Shown: positions 42,057 to 52,150 of the stretch, in pieces | Position numbering within the stretch: position 1 is the stretch's first letter | Layout: each line of letters opens with the position of its first letter | NCBI GenBank assembly: GCA_038245725.1 | Contig: JBBRSD010000010.1 | Location: 16,429-80,428, forward strand | Length of the DNA: 64,000 bases | Origin: JBBRSD01 sp038245725 | GTDB lineage: Bacteria > Actinomycetota > Coriobacteriia > Anaerosomatales > JAAXUF01 | Reading direction: 5' to 3' | The notes under the pieces: model-generated | The model's database searches: none | What the model was told of the DNA's origin: nothing | The model's input: only the letters and a program-made list of their open reading frames with translations | Translations under genes and position numbers: made by a program

Positions 42057-42878
42057 TCAGCTCGCGCGCGGGTAGCTGCCGAGCACCTTCACGTCGCGCA
42101 GCTTGAGCTTCAGGCAGTCGAGAGCGGTCTTGACGTGCGCGTCGTCCACATGGCCTTCGAAGTCGACAAAGAACATATAATCCCCCAGCTGACGCTTGGT
42201 GGGGCGCGACTGGATCTTGGTGAGGTTGATCTCTCCGTACGCGAACTCCGACAAGATCATCAGGAGCGCGCCGGGCTTGTCCTTCTTCATGAACAGCGCG
42301 AGCGACGTCTTGTCCGTGCCGGTCCGCTCACGCAGCCCCCGACCGATGACCACGAAGCGCGTCTGGTTGCCCGCATAGTCCTCGACGCCGCGCTCGAGCA
42401 CATCGGCGCCGTACAGCTGAGCCGCCACCGCCGGTCCGAGTGCCGCGACGCCGGGAGTGGCGACGGCGGTCTGAACCGCCTCGGCGTTCGAGTTGGCGGC
42501 CACGACCAGCCTGCCCGAAAGGTTGCGCTCCAGCCAGCGGCGGCACTGGCCGCTCGCTTGCGGGTGCGCGACGACGGAGGTGACGTCGGCGAGCTTCACG
42601 CGGGGCGCGACCACCAGGCAGAAGTGAACGTCGAGCACGAGTTCGCTCTGTATCTCGAGTTGCGTGTCGAAGGCGAGCGCATCGAGGGTCGCGGGCACAG
42701 AGCCCTCGATGGAGTTCTCGATGGGAACTACGCCCGCGTCAGCCCGACCCCGCTCTACCGCCTCGAAGACCTCGGAGATGCTCGTGCATTCGACGGGCTC
42801 AAGGTCCTCGACGGCCAGCGAGAACAGCGCCTCTTCCGAGAACGTGCCGGCGGGGCCGAGGAATGCGTAGCGCGTCAT
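42057..42878 (-). CDS. pheA: prephenate dehydratase with ACT domain
   Basis: A 273-residue enzyme of phenylalanine synthesis that converts prephenate to phenylpyruvate. ATG 42878 has CGGAGAA upstream and overlaps the diguanylate cyclase stop (ATGA). Catalytic part: RYAFLGPAGTFSEEAL, GVVPIENSIEGSV, and ENYAGNQTRF as EDYAGNQTRFVVIG. The ACT regulatory domain begins near 190 (KTSLALFMKKDKPGAL) and includes NLTKIQSRPTK, the Phe-binding ESRP equivalent. Confidence 0.96.
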   Translation of the reverse strand: MTRYAFLGPAGTFSEEALFSLAVEDLEPVECTSISEVFEAVERGRADAGVVPIENSIEGSVPATLDALAFDTQLEIQSELVLDVHFCLVVAPRVKLADVTSVVAHPQASGQCRRWLERNLSGRLVVAANSNAEAVQTAVATPGVAALGPAVAAQLYGADVLERGVEDYAGNQTRFVVIGRGLRERTGTDKTSLALFMKKDKPGALLMILSEFAYGEINLTKIQSRPTKRQLGDYMFFVDFEGHVDDAHVKTALDCLKLKLRDVKVLGSYPRAS

Positions 42879-44404
42879 GTTCGTTCTCCGAAAGTCGTCT
42901 CGGGCTGGACGGTCCTTGTCGGCGTGCGGACCTGATTCTTGCCAGCATTCTTCGCTCGGTACAGGGCGTCGTCTGCGACCCGAAGCAGTGACTCCTGATC
43001 GGATGCGTATGTGGGCAGCGTCGCCACGCCGATGCTGACGGTCAGGGTACAGCAACGTCGACCTTCGGCGTCCGCGAACAGGTGGGTGGCCACAGCCTCG
43101 CGGATCTTGTCGGCAGCGACGAAGGCACCGGTCGCGTCGGTCTCGGGCAGAACGATGGCGAACTCCTCGCCGCCGTAGCGGGCTACGACGTCGATCTCCC
43201 GCAGCACCGATCCGAACACCGCGGCCAGCTCCGAGAGTGCGACGTCGCCCGCGATGTGGCCGTAGCGGTCGTTGAAACCCTTGAAATCGTCTGCATCGAG
43301 CATGAGCAGGGAGAGGTTCTTTTCGTAGCGGACTGCACGGGACACTTCCTCGTTGAGTCGTTGCTGGAGGAAGCGGTAGTTGCGCATGCCCGTAAGCTCG
43401 TCGGTGATGGACAGCTGTCTCGTGAGCTTGTACAGGCGCGAGTTATCAATCGCGACGACCATCTCGCTCGCCACCGCGTAGATGATGAGCCGGTCGTCGT
43501 CGGTCAGTTCCTCGATGTCGGCGGCGGACGTGCAGAAGAGCACCATCATCGATTCGTGGTCGAAGACGCGCAGGCAGGTGAAGTACGACTCCACTTCGGC
43601 GACTCCGAGGGATTCGCCCGAACGTGTCGTCTTGTCGCCGGAGATGCCCACACTCGCCGAGAAGAGCGTCTCGGACTTGCTTTGGTCGATCACGAAGACA
43701 CACAGCGCCTCGATACCGATGACCTTTGCCAGGACGTCGAGCACGAAAGGACCGACGTCGTCGAAGTCGAGCGAGGAGTGGACGAGCTCCGTGATCTCCG
43801 AGACGGCCTGGAGCTCGCCGATGCGGCGAGCGAGCTGTGCGTTGATGCGGGCACGGTCGCTGCTGACGAGCGCGGTTTCCAGCTCGCGCTCGAGTTGCCT
43901 CGCCACGAGATTGGATACGACCAGCCCTATGAACGCGATTGTCGCGGTCTCGAAACCGATGAGCGCCAGCTCGACCGGGCTGCTGTGGTGCGTGAGCACG
44001 TCCCCGCCGAAATGGGCCAGGGCGATCGCAATCGTGGCTATGTAGGCTTCGCGCCGTGGGACCGTCGTCGCGTACGCGATGGCGAGGAGCACGTACACCG
44101 GAAAGAACGCGTCGGGCGCCGCGATGAGCAGCGAAAAGATGACGAGGGCCACGAGGTCGATGGGCAGTACCCACAGCATCGCGCGTGAGACGCCCCCGTC
44201 CGGGCGAGCCTTCCCGGTAAGGACGACGATCGTGCTGACGGCACCGAGAAGAAGTGCCCACAGTGCGAGCCGACGCGCCGACGGGTCGACGGGCAGCCGG
44301 CCGACGAAGTAGACGGCGAACCCCACGACGAGCAGAAGGGACTTAAGCGCGACATACGTGCGCTCTTGATCGCTCATTCGGAGTGCGGGTCGATCGGAGG
44401 CCAC
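42875..44404 (-). CDS. membrane diguanylate cyclase with GAF domain
   Basis: A 509-residue protein from GTG 44404 (GCGGAGC upstream; ATG nine codons later is possible). Six hydrophobic helices span about 20-170. A coiled linker follows (ARQLERELETALVSSDRARI), then a GAF domain (about 205-335) and a GGDEF domain with DELTGMRNYRFLQQRLNEEV and RYGGEEFAIVLPETDA (the GGEEF variant, active in many cyclases). DALYRAKNAGKN closes the domain intact, unlike the other two GGDEF genes here. It probably makes c-di-GMP in response to a GAF ligand. It overlaps pheA by 4 bases, a curious operon pairing. Confidence 0.93.
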   Translation of the reverse strand: MASDRPALRMSDQERTYVALKSLLLVVGFAVYFVGRLPVDPSARRLALWALLLGAVSTIVVLTGKARPDGGVSRAMLWVLPIDLVALVIFSLLIAAPDAFFPVYVLLAIAYATTVPRREAYIATIAIALAHFGGDVLTHHSSPVELALIGFETATIAFIGLVVSNLVARQLERELETALVSSDRARINAQLARRIGELQAVSEITELVHSSLDFDDVGPFVLDVLAKVIGIEALCVFVIDQSKSETLFSASVGISGDKTTRSGESLGVAEVESYFTCLRVFDHESMMVLFCTSAADIEELTDDDRLIIYAVASEMVVAIDNSRLYKLTRQLSITDELTGMRNYRFLQQRLNEEVSRAVRYEKNLSLLMLDADDFKGFNDRYGHIAGDVALSELAAVFGSVLREIDVVARYGGEEFAIVLPETDATGAFVAADKIREAVATHLFADAEGRRCCTLTVSIGVATLPTYASDQESLLRVADDALYRAKNAGKNQVRTPTRTVQPETTFGERT

Positions 44405-44514
44405 GGATGCTCCGCTCGTGTTTGACCAGCCGCATCGGCTCGTCGAGGTTCGTGGTAAAAGTATAGCTGACCGACCACAATGCGCCCCGCCGGCGCAGCC
44501 AGCCTCGGAGTGAC

Positions 44515-45344
<830 letters not shown>

Positions 45345-45348
<4 letters not shown>

Positions 45349-46514
45349 TCGGCTACCTCGACTGCTCGACCGGCGTCTCCGGCGACAAGTTCCTCGGCGC
45401 GATGCTCGACCTGGGAGAGGCGAGCGGCGCGTTCACCGCGGGCGACCTGCGCGCGCTCGTCTCGGCGCTCGCGCCCGAGGCCCGCGTGACCGTGGAGCGC
45501 GTGACCTCACACGGCATCGCGGCAACGGGCGTGCGCGTCGAAGCCGCCGAGCAACCTGCACACCGTCACTGGCCCGACATCCGAGCGATGCTCGAGACGG
45601 CCGAGCTGCCCGACGCCGTGCGCACAAGCGCGATCGCCGCCTTCGAAGCGCTTGCGACCGCCGAGGCTGCGGTGCATGGCACCGACGTCGCGCACGTGCA
45701 CTTCCACGAGGTGGGCGCGCTCGACTCGATCGCCGACGTAGTAGGCGTCTGCGCCGGCATGCACGCGCTTGGGATCGATGTGCTCACCGTGTCGCCCGTA
45801 GCAACTGGTTCGGGCTCGATCGCGACCTCGCACGGTGTGCTGCCGGTGCCGGCGCCTGCCACCGCGGCTCTGCTCGTGGGCGTGCCCACGCTTCCCGGTC
45901 CCTCGGCGACCGAGCTCACCACCCCCACCGGCGCCGCGCTCGTGACCACTCTCGCGTGGGCGTTCGGCCCGGCTCCCGCGATGCGGGCGACCGCGCACGG
46001 TTATGGCGCAGGGACCCGCGACATCGGCACACCCAACGTCTGCCGCCTGACGCTCGGGGAGCCGGTGGCCGACAGCGCCAGCGAACAGGTGGCGCTGCTC
46101 GAAACGAACATCGACCACCTCCCCGCCGAGGAACTCGCGTTCGCGGCGGAGACGCTGCTGGCCGAGGGCGCACTCGACGTGTGGCAGACCCCGATCGTGA
46201 TGAAGAAGGGCCGATCGGCGGTCATGCTGTCGGTACTCGCACCTGCGGATACGGCGGACTCGTTCGCCGGTCGCATCATCGAGCTCACCGGGTCGCTCGG
46301 CGTCCGGCGCGACCTGCTCGAGCGGACCATCGTCGAGCGCGAAAGCCGCACGGTCGAGACCCCGTGGGGAGCCGCTCGCGTGAAGCTCGGGGCCGGCCGC
46401 ATCCGGCCCGAACACGACGACATCGCCCGGATCGCCAGTGAGTACGGCCTGCCGTATCGCGCTGTCACAGAGGAGATAGAGCGCCTCGCACGTAAGGATA
46501 TCGCTCGAGACTGA
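45345..46514 (+). CDS. larC: nickel insertion protein LarC
   Basis: A 389-residue protein from GTG 45345, overlapping larB by 4 bases. It opens with IGYLDCSTGVSGDKFLGAML and has the His-rich signature VHFHEVGALDSIADVVG and TELTTPTGAALV. The C-terminal part (NIDHLPAEELAFAAETLLAE onward) matches LarC2. In some species LarC is made by a frameshift between two halves; here it is one continuous frame. It inserts nickel into the pincer nucleotide. Confidence 0.95.
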
Positions 46515-46636
46515 CGACAGTGGCGCGTTACGTGCTTTTCGTAGAGAATGCAGTCTTGCGAGAACGTGAGCGCAACGATAGTTCATAATATGCACGACCA
46601 CGGCATGCCACGTCGCACCTGAAGGGCCACCACCTG

Positions 46637-47536
46637 ATGTCCAACCTGTTCGCCGGCTTCCGCGACCCTGCTCGCAGACCGCGTTTCATCATTTGGAGCG
46701 TCATCGTCGTCATGGTCGGCATAATCCTCTGGGCTTTCATGCTCGTGGGGACGTGTGCACCCTGGTTCTGCGAGACGCCGTGTCACATTGTCCACGATGA
46801 CAACACTCTCGCGTACAACGTCAGCACGCACAGCAAGATCACGTGCGTCGCATGTCACGAACCGGTCAACGCGAATCCCATCCAGTTCACCATCCTCAAG
46901 ATCTTCGTGATTCCGGACCTGTATTCGACTGTCACGAAGACCTTCGAGCTTCCGATGAATTCCAACGACGAGACCGCGCTCAGCATGAAGAGCACGCAGT
47001 GCACCCAGTGCCACAACATGGACAACCGCATCGTCTCGTCGAGCCCCGGCATCATCATCGACCACAAGGCGCACACGTCGCGCGGTATCCAGTGCACGTT
47101 CTGCCACAACCGCGTCGCGCACCCGGAGGAGAACGTCACCTTCATTCTCAATCGAGACCGCAAGCACGAGAACTGGATGAAGATGACGGCGTGCTTCCGC
47201 TGCCACAGCCAGGAGCCCGGCAGCAAGATCGCCGGTACGTGTCCTACCTGCCACCCCAAGACGTTCAACCTCATTCCCGCCTCGCACGAGGCGACGAACT
47301 GGTTCAACCCCGGTCATCAGCCGTTCGGGCATTCGGCGGCGGCGAGAGTCGCTGCCGATGTCGCTGCAGTTGGCAAAGCCCTCGAGCTGCACAGCGAACA
47401 GGGTGAGGTCGAGAAGCCGCTTAGTGAAGTCGAGCCTAAGAGCGACTCATCGGCAGCGATCAACCTGTGCTTCACGTGTCACCAGCAAACCTTCTGCGAC
47501 GCGTGTCACTCCAAGCTCAGGCCTTCGGGCAAGTAG
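46637..47536 (+). CDS. membrane-anchored multiheme cytochrome c (NapC/NirT-like anchor, 7 CXXCH plus one CX3CH)
   Basis: A 299-residue protein from ATG 46637. An N-terminal helix (about 18-38, FIIWSVIVVMVGIILWAFML) anchors it, with no cleavage site. The haem motifs are C45-ETP-C49-H (CX3CH), CVACH, CTQCH, CTFCH, CFRCH, CPTCH, CFTCH and CDACH, so up to eight haems. The anchor and early motifs recall NapC/NrfH quinol oxidases; the C-terminal half has an Ala/Glu insertion before the last two motifs. It probably passes electrons from menaquinol to extracytoplasmic acceptors such as the giant cytochrome at 52-55 kb. Confidence 0.9.
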   Translation: MSNLFAGFRDPARRPRFIIWSVIVVMVGIILWAFMLVGTCAPWFCETPCHIVHDDNTLAYNVSTHSKITCVACHEPVNANPIQFTILKIFVIPDLYSTVTKTFELPMNSNDETALSMKSTQCTQCHNMDNRIVSSSPGIIIDHKAHTSRGIQCTFCHNRVAHPEENVTFILNRDRKHENWMKMTACFRCHSQEPGSKIAGTCPTCHPKTFNLIPASHEATNWFNPGHQPFGHSAAARVAADVAAVGKALELHSEQGEVEKPLSEVEPKSDSSAAINLCFTCHQQTFCDACHSKLRPSGK

Positions 47537-47566
47537 CGTCCGCGGTTGCCCGCTCGCCGTGCTGCC

Positions 47567-48445
47567 TCAGGCCACGTACCAGCCGTCGTCCTCCGATGCG
47601 ATGAAGCCCTCCGAGGCAAGCTCTTCGAGGATGTCGTTGACGTCTGAAGCCTTAGGCGCACCCCGCCCGGCGCCGCTCTCGACCGAGCCGAGCACGGCAG
47701 CGTACTCATCGGCCGTCCGTCCCGGATCCGCCATGACGGCGCGCAACAGTCTCGCTCGCTTCTGACGGCGACTGCCCTCGAATGGCGACTGCATCGTATG
47801 GTGCGCGCTTCGCCGAGACGGGTTGGGCACCTCTCTTTTGAGTTGCGCACCATAATCGAGCAGCGCGTAGTACCAGGCTCGAGGCGAGATGCCTTGGCGC
47901 GCGGCCTCCTCGACTGCGGCGGCGACGAGCGGTTCGAGTTCTCGGTCGGTGACTCCGTCCCGGTCCGCGAGCAGCTCGTGCAGGAACACGGCGCGTACAT
48001 TCGTCTCGAGATAGACGCCCGGTAGCTCGAACGCGAACGCGCGAACGCCCGACGCAGTCGCCGGCCCGATGCCGGGAAGCGACCGCAGCGCAGCCTCATC
48101 GCTCGGCAGCACGCCGCCGAAGCGGGACACGACCTCCTCGGCGGTTCGCTTGAGCGCGATGGCGCGCCGGTTGTAGCCGAGCCCCTGCCACGCGCGCAGA
48201 GCGGCCTCGAGCGGGGCGGCGGCAAGCGCATCGAGGGTGGGGAACTCGTCGAGCCACGATTGCCAGCGGTGTACCACGCGCGGCGCCTGCGTCTGTTGCA
48301 ACATGACCTCGGAGAGCAGTACGGCGTACGGATCGCGGGTGCGGCGCCACGGGTGGTCGCGATAGAGTTCGCGCCCGCGCTTCGCCACCCGCGTGACGAA
48401 CGCGGAGAGGTCGGGCACAGGCGCTGTATCTGCAATGCGGGCCAT
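47567..48445 (-). CDS. HhH-GPD DNA glycosylase, MutY-like without Fe-S cluster
   Basis: A 292-residue protein from ATG 48445. The helix-hairpin-helix-GPD core is clear: HPWRRTRDPYAVLLSEVMLQQTQ, LPGIGPATASGVRAFAF. The MutY catalytic Asp region, normally D-G-N-V-R, reads E-T-N-V-R here, and the four-Cys cluster at the end of the core is absent (it reads VPNPSRRSAHHTMQSPFEGS). The C-terminal 60 residues look like a winged helix, not the MutY NUDIX-like domain. It probably removes a damaged or mismatched base, but the specificity is open. It is last in the MarR-MFS operon, 9 bases after the transporter. Confidence 0.85.
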   Translation of the reverse strand: MARIADTAPVPDLSAFVTRVAKRGRELYRDHPWRRTRDPYAVLLSEVMLQQTQAPRVVHRWQSWLDEFPTLDALAAAPLEAALRAWQGLGYNRRAIALKRTAEEVVSRFGGVLPSDEAALRSLPGIGPATASGVRAFAFELPGVYLETNVRAVFLHELLADRDGVTDRELEPLVAAAVEEAARQGISPRAWYYALLDYGAQLKREVPNPSRRSAHHTMQSPFEGSRRQKRARLLRAVMADPGRTADEYAAVLGSVESGAGRGAPKASDVNDILEELASEGFIASEDDGWYVA

Positions 48446-48454
48446 GCTGAGAGC

Positions 48455-50164
48455 CTACGCCTCGTCGATCTCGCCGACGATGACCGGCTCGTGTTCGGAG
48501 GGCTGCACGCTCTCCTCGGCGATAAGCTCGGTGGCGATCTCAGCGGCGGTGCCGAGGTGTGGCTTCGCGAACAGCGGGGTCTCGACGACGAAGAGCATCG
48601 CGATGAAGGCGAAGACCATGAGCAGCGCGCCCCAGAAGAACGCATCGGCGATGCCGCTCGAGAGTGCGAGCTTCACGTCGGAGTAGAACGCCACGAGAAG
48701 CGGCTGCGCCTGCGGCGGGAACGAAGCTGCTATCTTCTCCATCGCGCCGGCGTTGAGAAGCATGCTCGGGTTCTCGGCGAGTTTCGCGAGCGCCGGGAAG
48801 GCCGAGCCGAACGCCGCCTTGTGCGACGCCAGCAGCGAACCGAGGTCGCGCGCGAACGATGCGTTCATGACCCCGCCGAGAAGCGCAACGCCTACCGTGC
48901 CACCGATCGAGCGGAAGAACTGCATCGCGCCGGTGACCTCACCGATACGCGTAGGGAACTGCGACTGCAGCGAGATCGTGAACAGCGGCATGGTGATGCC
49001 GATCCCAAGTCCGACGAGGACCATGTCGACTGCGAGCATCAGGTTGCCGGTGCTGACTCCGATGCGCGAGAGCAGCAGCATCCCGGTTGTCGAGATGGCC
49101 AAGCCGGCGATGCCGTAAGCCTTGTAGCGCCCGGTGCGGCTGATGAGTTGCCCCGTGAGGATGGAGCCCACGATCATGCCGATCATGAGGGGCATCAGCA
49201 GGGCGCCGGAGTTAGACGCCGAGCGCCCCAGCACGATCTGCATGAACGTCGGCAGGAACATGATCGAGCCGAACATCCCCACGCCCGAGAGGAGCAGCAC
49301 GATCATGCTCGCCGAGAAGCCGCGGTCCTTGAACAGCCTGATGTCGAGGATCGGCTCCGAGGCTCGTAGCTCGCGAAGGCCGAAGGCCACGAGAGCGACG
49401 ATAGCTGCAGCGAGCAGCCCCACGATCGTCGGCGAGCTCCAGGCGTACTGCGAGCCACCCCAGTTCAGAGCGAGCAGCAGCGGCACGAGGCCGACGGTGA
49501 GTGCGAACGCACCCCACCAGTCGATGCGGTGCTCCTGTCCGTGCTCGGACCTCGGCATCACGAGGACGAGGGCAGCAAGCGCAGCGATTCCGAGCGGGAC
49601 GTTGATGTAGAAGATCCAGCGCCACGAGAATCCGTCGGTCAGCCATCCACCGAGCATCGGACCGAACACGGAAGCCAGCCCGAACACGCCACCGGTGAGC
49701 CCCTGATACTTGCCGCGCTCCCGCGCGTCGAACAGGTCGCCGATGATCGCCATCGCGTTAGCCATCATCGCGCCGCCGCCGATGCCTTGGATGCCGCGGA
49801 AGACGATGAGCTGCAGCATGGGATTGTCGGCGCCGGTCAGCTGGTGAACGAGGCTGTTGAGCCACGCCTCGCCCGCAGCGCCCGAAAGCGTCGAGCCCGC
49901 GAGGAAGATGGCGATCCCGCCCACATAGAACCACTTGCGGCCGTAGAGGTCTGACAGCTTGCCCACGATGGGGATTGCGATCGTGGACGTGAGCGAGTAG
50001 ATCGTGAAGACCCAGGAGAGCAGCGCCATGCCGCCGAGTTCGCGGACGATCGTTGGCATCGCCGGCCCGACGATGGTGTTGTCGAGCGCTCCGAGAAGCA
50101 TCGCAAGCAGAACGGCGGCCAGGACCGACATCTTCCGGCGCTGTGGCAGGTCACGAAGTTGCAT
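48455..50164 (-). CDS. MFS multidrug efflux transporter, DHA2 (14-helix) type
   Basis: A 569-residue transporter; ATG 50164 has AAGGAGC upstream. Signatures of the EmrB/QacA group: LGALDNTIVGPAMPTIVREL in TM1, GKLSDLYGRKWFYVGG after TM2, IQGIGGGAMMANAMAI and GPMLGGWLTDGFSWRWIFYIN. An additional Ala/Glu-rich C-terminal tail is cytosolic. It is preceded by a MarR regulator gene (67-base gap), a common arrangement for inducible export of toxic compounds. Confidence 0.93.
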   Translation of the reverse strand: MQLRDLPQRRKMSVLAAVLLAMLLGALDNTIVGPAMPTIVRELGGMALLSWVFTIYSLTSTIAIPIVGKLSDLYGRKWFYVGGIAIFLAGSTLSGAAGEAWLNSLVHQLTGADNPMLQLIVFRGIQGIGGGAMMANAMAIIGDLFDARERGKYQGLTGGVFGLASVFGPMLGGWLTDGFSWRWIFYINVPLGIAALAALVLVMPRSEHGQEHRIDWWGAFALTVGLVPLLLALNWGGSQYAWSSPTIVGLLAAAIVALVAFGLRELRASEPILDIRLFKDRGFSASMIVLLLSGVGMFGSIMFLPTFMQIVLGRSASNSGALLMPLMIGMIVGSILTGQLISRTGRYKAYGIAGLAISTTGMLLLSRIGVSTGNLMLAVDMVLVGLGIGITMPLFTISLQSQFPTRIGEVTGAMQFFRSIGGTVGVALLGGVMNASFARDLGSLLASHKAAFGSAFPALAKLAENPSMLLNAGAMEKIAASFPPQAQPLLVAFYSDVKLALSSGIADAFFWGALLMVFAFIAMLFVVETPLFAKPHLGTAAEIATELIAEESVQPSEHEPVIVGEIDEA

Positions 50165-50231
50165 CGAGATGAAGCTCCTTACGAGAGGGACAGCCGAACG
50201 GGGGAGCAAGCGTGGGCAAGAGCCGGGCGGC

Positions 50232-50705
50232 TCAGCCGAGGTCGGAATGGTCGGGAGCGGGCGAGTTGAGCTTGCGCAGCACGCCGAGAAACGCAAAGCG
50301 TTCCTCGGCTGACAGCGGGGCGAACTTCGTCTCGAGCTGTTCCGCGAACACCGCTCGGGCGCGGGAGAGCTCGACGCGTCCGGAGTCCCTGAGCGATACC
50401 TCGACCACGCGGCGATCCTCGCTCGAGCGCACTCGCTCGACAAGGCCCCGGTCCTCGAGCCTGTCGACGATGCCGGTCAGCGACGCTTGCGATGTCAGCG
50501 CCTGCTCGGCGAGCGCGGTCATCCGCTGTGGCGCCGGTTCGAGCGCGGCAAGCACCCAGAACTGTTGCCGGTCGAGGTGGGACGCGCGCTCGCTCGCACG
50601 GATGATTCCGTGCCAGAGGGTGCGCAGCTCCTGAGCGATATGGTCCGACTCGGACTGCGGCGCTTCAGTCGCTTTCATATTTGGTTCATGCGCTGGACAT
50701 TTCAT
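50232..50705 (-). CDS. MarR-family transcriptional regulator
   Basis: About 157 residues; the start is uncertain (ATG 50705 or 50678, neither with a good ribosome binding site, so possibly leaderless). The winged helix is visible: LDRQQFWVLAALEPAPQRMT, ALAEQALTSQASLTGIVDRLEDRGLVER (in two turns) and the wing RVRSSEDRRVVEVSL. It probably represses its own operon with the DHA2 transporter and the glycosylase, and is released by the exported compound. Confidence 0.92.
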   Translation of the reverse strand: MKCPAHEPNMKATEAPQSESDHIAQELRTLWHGIIRASERASHLDRQQFWVLAALEPAPQRMTALAEQALTSQASLTGIVDRLEDRGLVERVRSSEDRRVVEVSLRDSGRVELSRARAVFAEQLETKFAPLSAEERFAFLGVLRKLNSPAPDHSDLG

Positions 50706-50771
50706 GTCATGAAGTATTAGCGAAAGCCGCGCCAAAATCAAGACTTGGGGAAAGGGCTCAGCCCTGCCAGT

Positions 50772-50987
50772 TCAGCCCTGCTTGATGTAGTAACGGCAGC
50801 GGAAAGCCTCAGGGCAGTTGGGCGGCACGTCGGCCCGGATGAACGTCCATCCCTGACCTTCCACTCCGCAAACGCACTTCACCTTCTTGTTCGCGACCTT
50901 CACGTTGGCGTTGTACTCGTCGTCCTCATCGGCCGACTCACGCCACCACGTGCACTTGCCTCTTATCGGCGTGTACCAACCGGACAC
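50772..50987 (-). CDS. small cysteine-containing hypothetical protein
   Basis: A 71-residue protein; GTG 50987 has GAGGTGG upstream. Five Cys: one in KCTWWRES, then C-V-C-G, then N-C-PEAFR-C-RYY. The middle is acidic then basic (ADEDDEYNANVKVANKKVKC). The Cys spacing could hold a zinc or Fe-S site. No family recognised. It lies between the MarR gene and the haem-sensor gene, all on the minus strand. Confidence 0.65.
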   Translation of the reverse strand: MSGWYTPIRGKCTWWRESADEDDEYNANVKVANKKVKCVCGVEGQGWTFIRADVPPNCPEAFRCRYYIKQG

Positions 50988-51159
50988 GACGTTCCACCTC
51001 GCAGACGTGGAGCCTGACTATGCCTCGCAGTCTAGCCTTCACTCAGCTGGTACCCGCCGTGCGCTCTCGCGAAAAGGAGGTCGCCTGTGACGCGCAACAC
51101 GAACGGGGCCGAGGCCGTCGCCGGCGTCGACCCCGCGTGTTCGCACGATTCCTCCGAGG

Positions 51160-52074
51160 CTACTTGTCCACGAGGGAGCGAAGCGTCGCGGTCATGAGGT
51201 CGAGGAAACGTTCGAAGAAGCGTTCGAACTGGCCGATCTCATCGAGATTCCCGCTCGGCTTGTATTTGGCGTAGAAGTCGCCACCGACGACGCGCATCGA
51301 GAGCTCCTCCATGCTGCTGATCATGTGGTTCAGCGGCTTGAAGACCCACAGATCGAGCATCGCACCGATCACAAGCGTCACGACCACGAGCGTCAGCCCG
51401 ATCGCCGACATCGTGCGATAGATGACCGACTTCGCGTTCTCGGCCTGCGACGTCACGTCCTGAATCGAGTAGACGACGCCGACCGCCTTGCCCTTATCCA
51501 CGACGGGGAAGACGACGTGGGCGCGGCTGTGGTTGTCAAAGCTCCACGACACCTTCCAGAAGTCTCCGGTGCCGCGCACGGTCCGATGGCACAGTGCGGT
51601 GCAGCTGCCGTTCTCGATTCCCACGACCCTGCCCGCGGCGGGCACGGCGTCAGCGGTCGTCGTCTTGAGCTGCATGCTGTCCGACAGTCTCTGGTTGGTC
51701 GATGCCGCAAGTACGTAGTTGTCGCGCTCATCCCAGTTGTTGGGGAGTCCGGCAGCCTGACGGGATTTCGCCCACGCCTGTTCGTTCAGGACCCCCTTGT
51801 CCAGCAGCAGCCCGTAGTCAGCGCCGGAAATGGCCTTGAGCGCGGCGACGTGAGCCGCCGCCGACTTCGGCTCGAGCGGATCGCCCATCTGCATCCCGGC
51901 GATCTTGTGGATCTCTGCCCACGAAGCCTTGCCGACGCCCAGCGACTGCTGGGCCCACACGTCGAGCCCTCCCGAGAACGAGATGTGGAGGTAGACGATG
52001 ACGAGAATCGCGCCGACGAGATTGAGCAGCACAACGCCGGTCAGCATCTTGGTCCGGATCGACATGGTCTTCAT
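51160..52074 (-). CDS. membrane sensor-like protein with CX3CH haem motif and HAMP, no output domain
   Basis: A 304-residue protein; ATG 52074 follows AAGGAGA. TM1 is at about 10-32. The extracytoplasmic domain is about 35-210 with a single C158-TAL-C162-H163 motif, followed by a HVVFPVVDKGKAVGVVYSIQ strand pair. TM2 is at about 218-242, then a HAMP-like segment (VFKPLNHMISSMEEL) and a short helix. There is no kinase, GGDEF or chemoreceptor signalling module. The domain resembles haem-binding DUF3365/Tll0287-type sensors, in which a cytochrome c motif in a PAS-like fold detects redox state or gas. It is 76 bases downstream of the giant cytochrome gene. Confidence 0.85.
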   Translation of the reverse strand: MKTMSIRTKMLTGVVLLNLVGAILVIVYLHISFSGGLDVWAQQSLGVGKASWAEIHKIAGMQMGDPLEPKSAAAHVAALKAISGADYGLLLDKGVLNEQAWAKSRQAAGLPNNWDERDNYVLAASTNQRLSDSMQLKTTTADAVPAAGRVVGIENGSCTALCHRTVRGTGDFWKVSWSFDNHSRAHVVFPVVDKGKAVGVVYSIQDVTSQAENAKSVIYRTMSAIGLTLVVVTLVIGAMLDLWVFKPLNHMISSMEELSMRVVGGDFYAKYKPSGNLDEIGQFERFFERFLDLMTATLRSLVDK

Positions 52075-52150
52075 TCGGTCTCCTTCTCGAGGCTTTCATT
52101 CTTCGCAGTTGTCGTGCTATCGCGTGTCTCTGCCATGCAAGTTTGAAGCT

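Noticed and set aside
42875..44404. Plus-strand frame at 43082-44188 opposite the GAF-GGDEF gene
   Set aside because: The minus strand has full GGDEF motifs and membrane helices; the plus frame is charged and repetitive, a shadow.
45507..46601. 364-codon minus-strand frame
   Set aside because: Antisense to larC; Arg/Gly/His-rich composition typical of a shadow.
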